In this document: positions 62,185 to 64,000 of the stretch, one piece after another
Numbering within the stretch: the first letter of the stretch is position 1
How the letters are laid out: the number at the start of each line of letters is the position of its first letter
DNA from: Undibacterium_A arcticum
GTDB lineage: Bacteria; Pseudomonadota; Gammaproteobacteria; Burkholderiales; Burkholderiaceae_D
Assembly (NCBI RefSeq): GCF_042660705.1
Contig: NZ_JBHSUQ010000001.1
DNA length: 64,000 nt
Direction: 5' to 3' (one strand)
The notes under the pieces: model-generated
Told to the model about the DNA's origin: nothing
Seen by the model: only the letters and a program-made list of their open reading frames with translations
The model's database searches: none
Position numbers and translations under genes: made by a program

Positions 62185-64000
62185 TTACTCGCTCGTCTCA
62201 GCATCCGGGAGCGTTTCTGCTTGTGCCTCCTGTACCGCTGCCCGCAACATCACCGGCAACCAACCCGTGCCCACCGCCAGCCGTTCCGCTTCGCTGGCCA
62301 GGTCGTTCTTCTTGAGCTTGGCGAGCCGCGCCGCATGCTCCGGTGCGAACACCTGCACCGCCTCGATGGCTTTGGCCTTTGACACATGGGCGAAGTAGCC
62401 TTCGGCGGTCGGTGTCCACCACGGGTGCATGTCGAGGCCCACCGCCTGCGCCAGCGCGGTAGCAGGCAACGTGTCTTCGCGTGGCGTGACCGCGCCCACC
62501 GTCGTAGCCACGCACACTGCCAGCAGCGACAGCAGTTCCCGCTGGGGCAACGCCAGCAGTTCAGCGAACAGTGCGTCCGGGTCGCTGGGTAGCCGTGCCG
62601 CCCACGCCTGCTGCACTTCCCGCAGGCCGATCAGGGCGGGCGACTGCGCTACGTCCGGCGCAAACGTATCAAGTCCATCCTGCGGCGAAGCGCTGATGTT
62701 GATCGGCGAATCTTCCGAACGGTAGCCATCGACCACCACGCGCAGCGCGAGGCGATGTGCCACGGCCACCGGTGCTACCTGCGGATGGCGGGCGACTTCC
62801 GCTTGCAGCGCCGCCGTGCGGTGTGCGCTTAAGCGCCGCGCCAGCTTCTCGGAAATGTTCGGCGTGGTCGGTTGCCGTGCCTCGCCTTCACCATCGCCGC
62901 CAGTCTGCATGCGTTGCCGTTCCTGCGCCCGCAATGCCTTGGCCTCGACCTCGCGCAACAGGCCGCGATGGATGGCGATTTCGCCCGTGTGATCAACGGT
63001 CACGATAGCGCCGGCTATTGCCGTGTCTGGTGCAAACACCTGCTGCGATTGCTCAATGGCGTCAAGTTCCGCGCCGAGCTTGTCGCTTTCCTCGTAGAGC
63101 GCCGATGCTTCTTCTTCCGCAATGTCCTCGGCATCGTCGGCATTCAGCATGTCGTCGATGGCCTGTTGCTGCGATTGCAGCTTGGCGATGCGCTTGGCCT
63201 CGGTCTTGTTGGGCGTGCGCCGGTCACGGCGGGCGCGCTGGAAGCCGTGCAGTTCCGCCGATGTGATGCGCGGCACCGATTCGACCCATGCCCAACCTTC
63301 TGCACGGGCACTGTCCGCAGCGGCTGCAAGTTTGTCTCGCGCCAATGTATCCAGCAATGCCGCATCGGAGAGGAACACGCCCCGTGTGTCATCCGAGAAC
63401 AAGTCGCGCCGCACACCACCGCCTGCGGCCTCGTAGGTCTCAATGCCGACGAAGCGTGCCAGCGCATCGCGCGTGGCGTCGATCTCGCGTTCGGTCAGGT
63501 GCTCGCGCAACGCCTGCGCTCTGCGCTGCCACTGCGGCGCGTCATAGAACGCCGCCTCCTGTGCGGTGTGGTCGTCCGTGATGGCGAGCGCCATCAACTG
63601 GTCGAGCGTGACAGCATCGGCGCGATAGTCGGCCAGCAGGCGCGGCGAGACATTCGCCAACTTCAAACGGCGCTGCACCACAAGTGGTGTCACACCAAAA
63701 TCAGCGGCAATATCTTCGACAGGCCGACCTTCGGCCACCAACGCCGCGAACGCCTCGAACTGCTCGCCGGGGTGCATGGCCTCGCGCTGCACGTTCTCGG
63801 TCAGGCTCACGGTACGTGCGGATGCATCCGGCACCAACAGGCAAGGCACTTCATGGGTCTTGGCAAGCTTGCGCCGCTTCGCCAGCAGCTTCAACGCTGC
63901 CAGACGCCGCTTGCCTGCGACGACTCGAAATGCTCACCATCGCTCGATGCGGTCACGGTGAGGTTTTGCAGTAGGCCGACGCGGGCAATGCTTGATGCCA
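62185..64000 (-). CDS. ParB/RepB/Spo0J family partition protein (partial, frameshifted)
   Basis: At least 600 residues, continuing past the right edge. The ParB nuclease-like domain shows EVPCLLVPDASARTVSLTENVQREAMHPGEQFEAFAALVAEGRPVEDIAADFGVTPLVVQRRLKLANVSP with the ENVQRE box and a helix-turn-helix. A long middle region (residues about 200-330) is charged and coiled-coil prone (AKRIAKLQSQQQAIDDMLNADDAEDIAEEEASALYEESDKLGAELD). One G is missing at about 63925, inside FEVVAGKRRLAAL. Large ParB proteins of this type are the first genes of Tn4371-like accessory regions and may bind centromere sites or act as DNases. Confidence 0.92.

Noticed and set aside
1..64000. CRISPR arrays and rRNA operons
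   Set aside because: No regularly spaced identical repeats and no rRNA sequence were found; the only short direct repeats are the iterons at 55304-55363 and minor duplications.

Overview
The window looks like chromosomal DNA of a betaproteobacterium of the order Burkholderiales, probably Oxalobacteraceae-like. This is an inference from gene content: a polyhydroxyalkanoate phasin, a Burkholderia-type general porin, a LivGFHM transporter next to aromatic-degradation genes, ParS/RES toxin-antitoxin genes and a Tn4371-like integrative element backbone. No rRNA gene, complete tRNA gene or CRISPR array was seen.

Layout. (1) 0-6.6 kb: a branched-chain amino acid-type ABC transporter (livG-livF-livH-livM) followed by a cupin, then a LysR regulator divergent from a FAD aromatic-ring monooxygenase; together they look like an uptake and degradation locus for an aromatic acid. 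(2) 6.7-19.2 kb: housekeeping and stress genes (Bax inhibitor-1-like protein, cold-shock protein, phasin, HU, a YadGH-like exporter) mixed with two toxin-antitoxin pairs, a remnant of a tRNA-Tyr/tRNA-Gly spacer, IS256 and response-regulator debris, and a complete IS6-family element. (3) 19.7-29.1 kb: a high-GC block with a UPF0182 membrane protein, a Vgb-like beta-propeller, an IS30-family element, and a translationally coupled DUF255 (thioredoxin-fold) and SagB-type nitroreductase pair. (4) 29.2-46.1 kb: a complete hexuronate catabolon: manD-uxaA-eda on the minus strand, a divergent FadR-type GntR regulator, then uxaC, a four-gene PotABCD-like ABC transporter, uxuB and kdgK, followed by a porin and a secreted GH3 glycosidase. 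Sugar acids would be taken up, isomerised, reduced, dehydrated to KDG, phosphorylated to KDPG and cleaved to pyruvate and glyceraldehyde-3-phosphate. (5) 46.1-52.4 kb: a scar zone: ISKra4 element, truncated MFS transporter, triheme cytochrome with the tail of its GMC partner, and fragments of a GST, a SnoaL-like protein, a KfrA-like protein and a group II intron reverse transcriptase. (6) 52.1-64.0 kb: a decayed Tn4371-like ICE or plasmid module (relaxase, traF, DUF2840, RHH partition protein, parA, iterons, repA, HTH, DUF2285, then DUF2958, DUF736 and ParB), interrupted by Tn3 debris and an unrecognised cargo gene.

A striking property of the whole window is the number of otherwise well-preserved genes that carry one or two missing bases, most often inside short homopolymers. 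About seventeen genes are affected, including essential steps of the hexuronate locus. The most economical explanation is indel error in the underlying assembly, so those genes are annotated here across the frameshift with its position given. True remnants (missing domains, flanked by junctions) are called pseudogenes.
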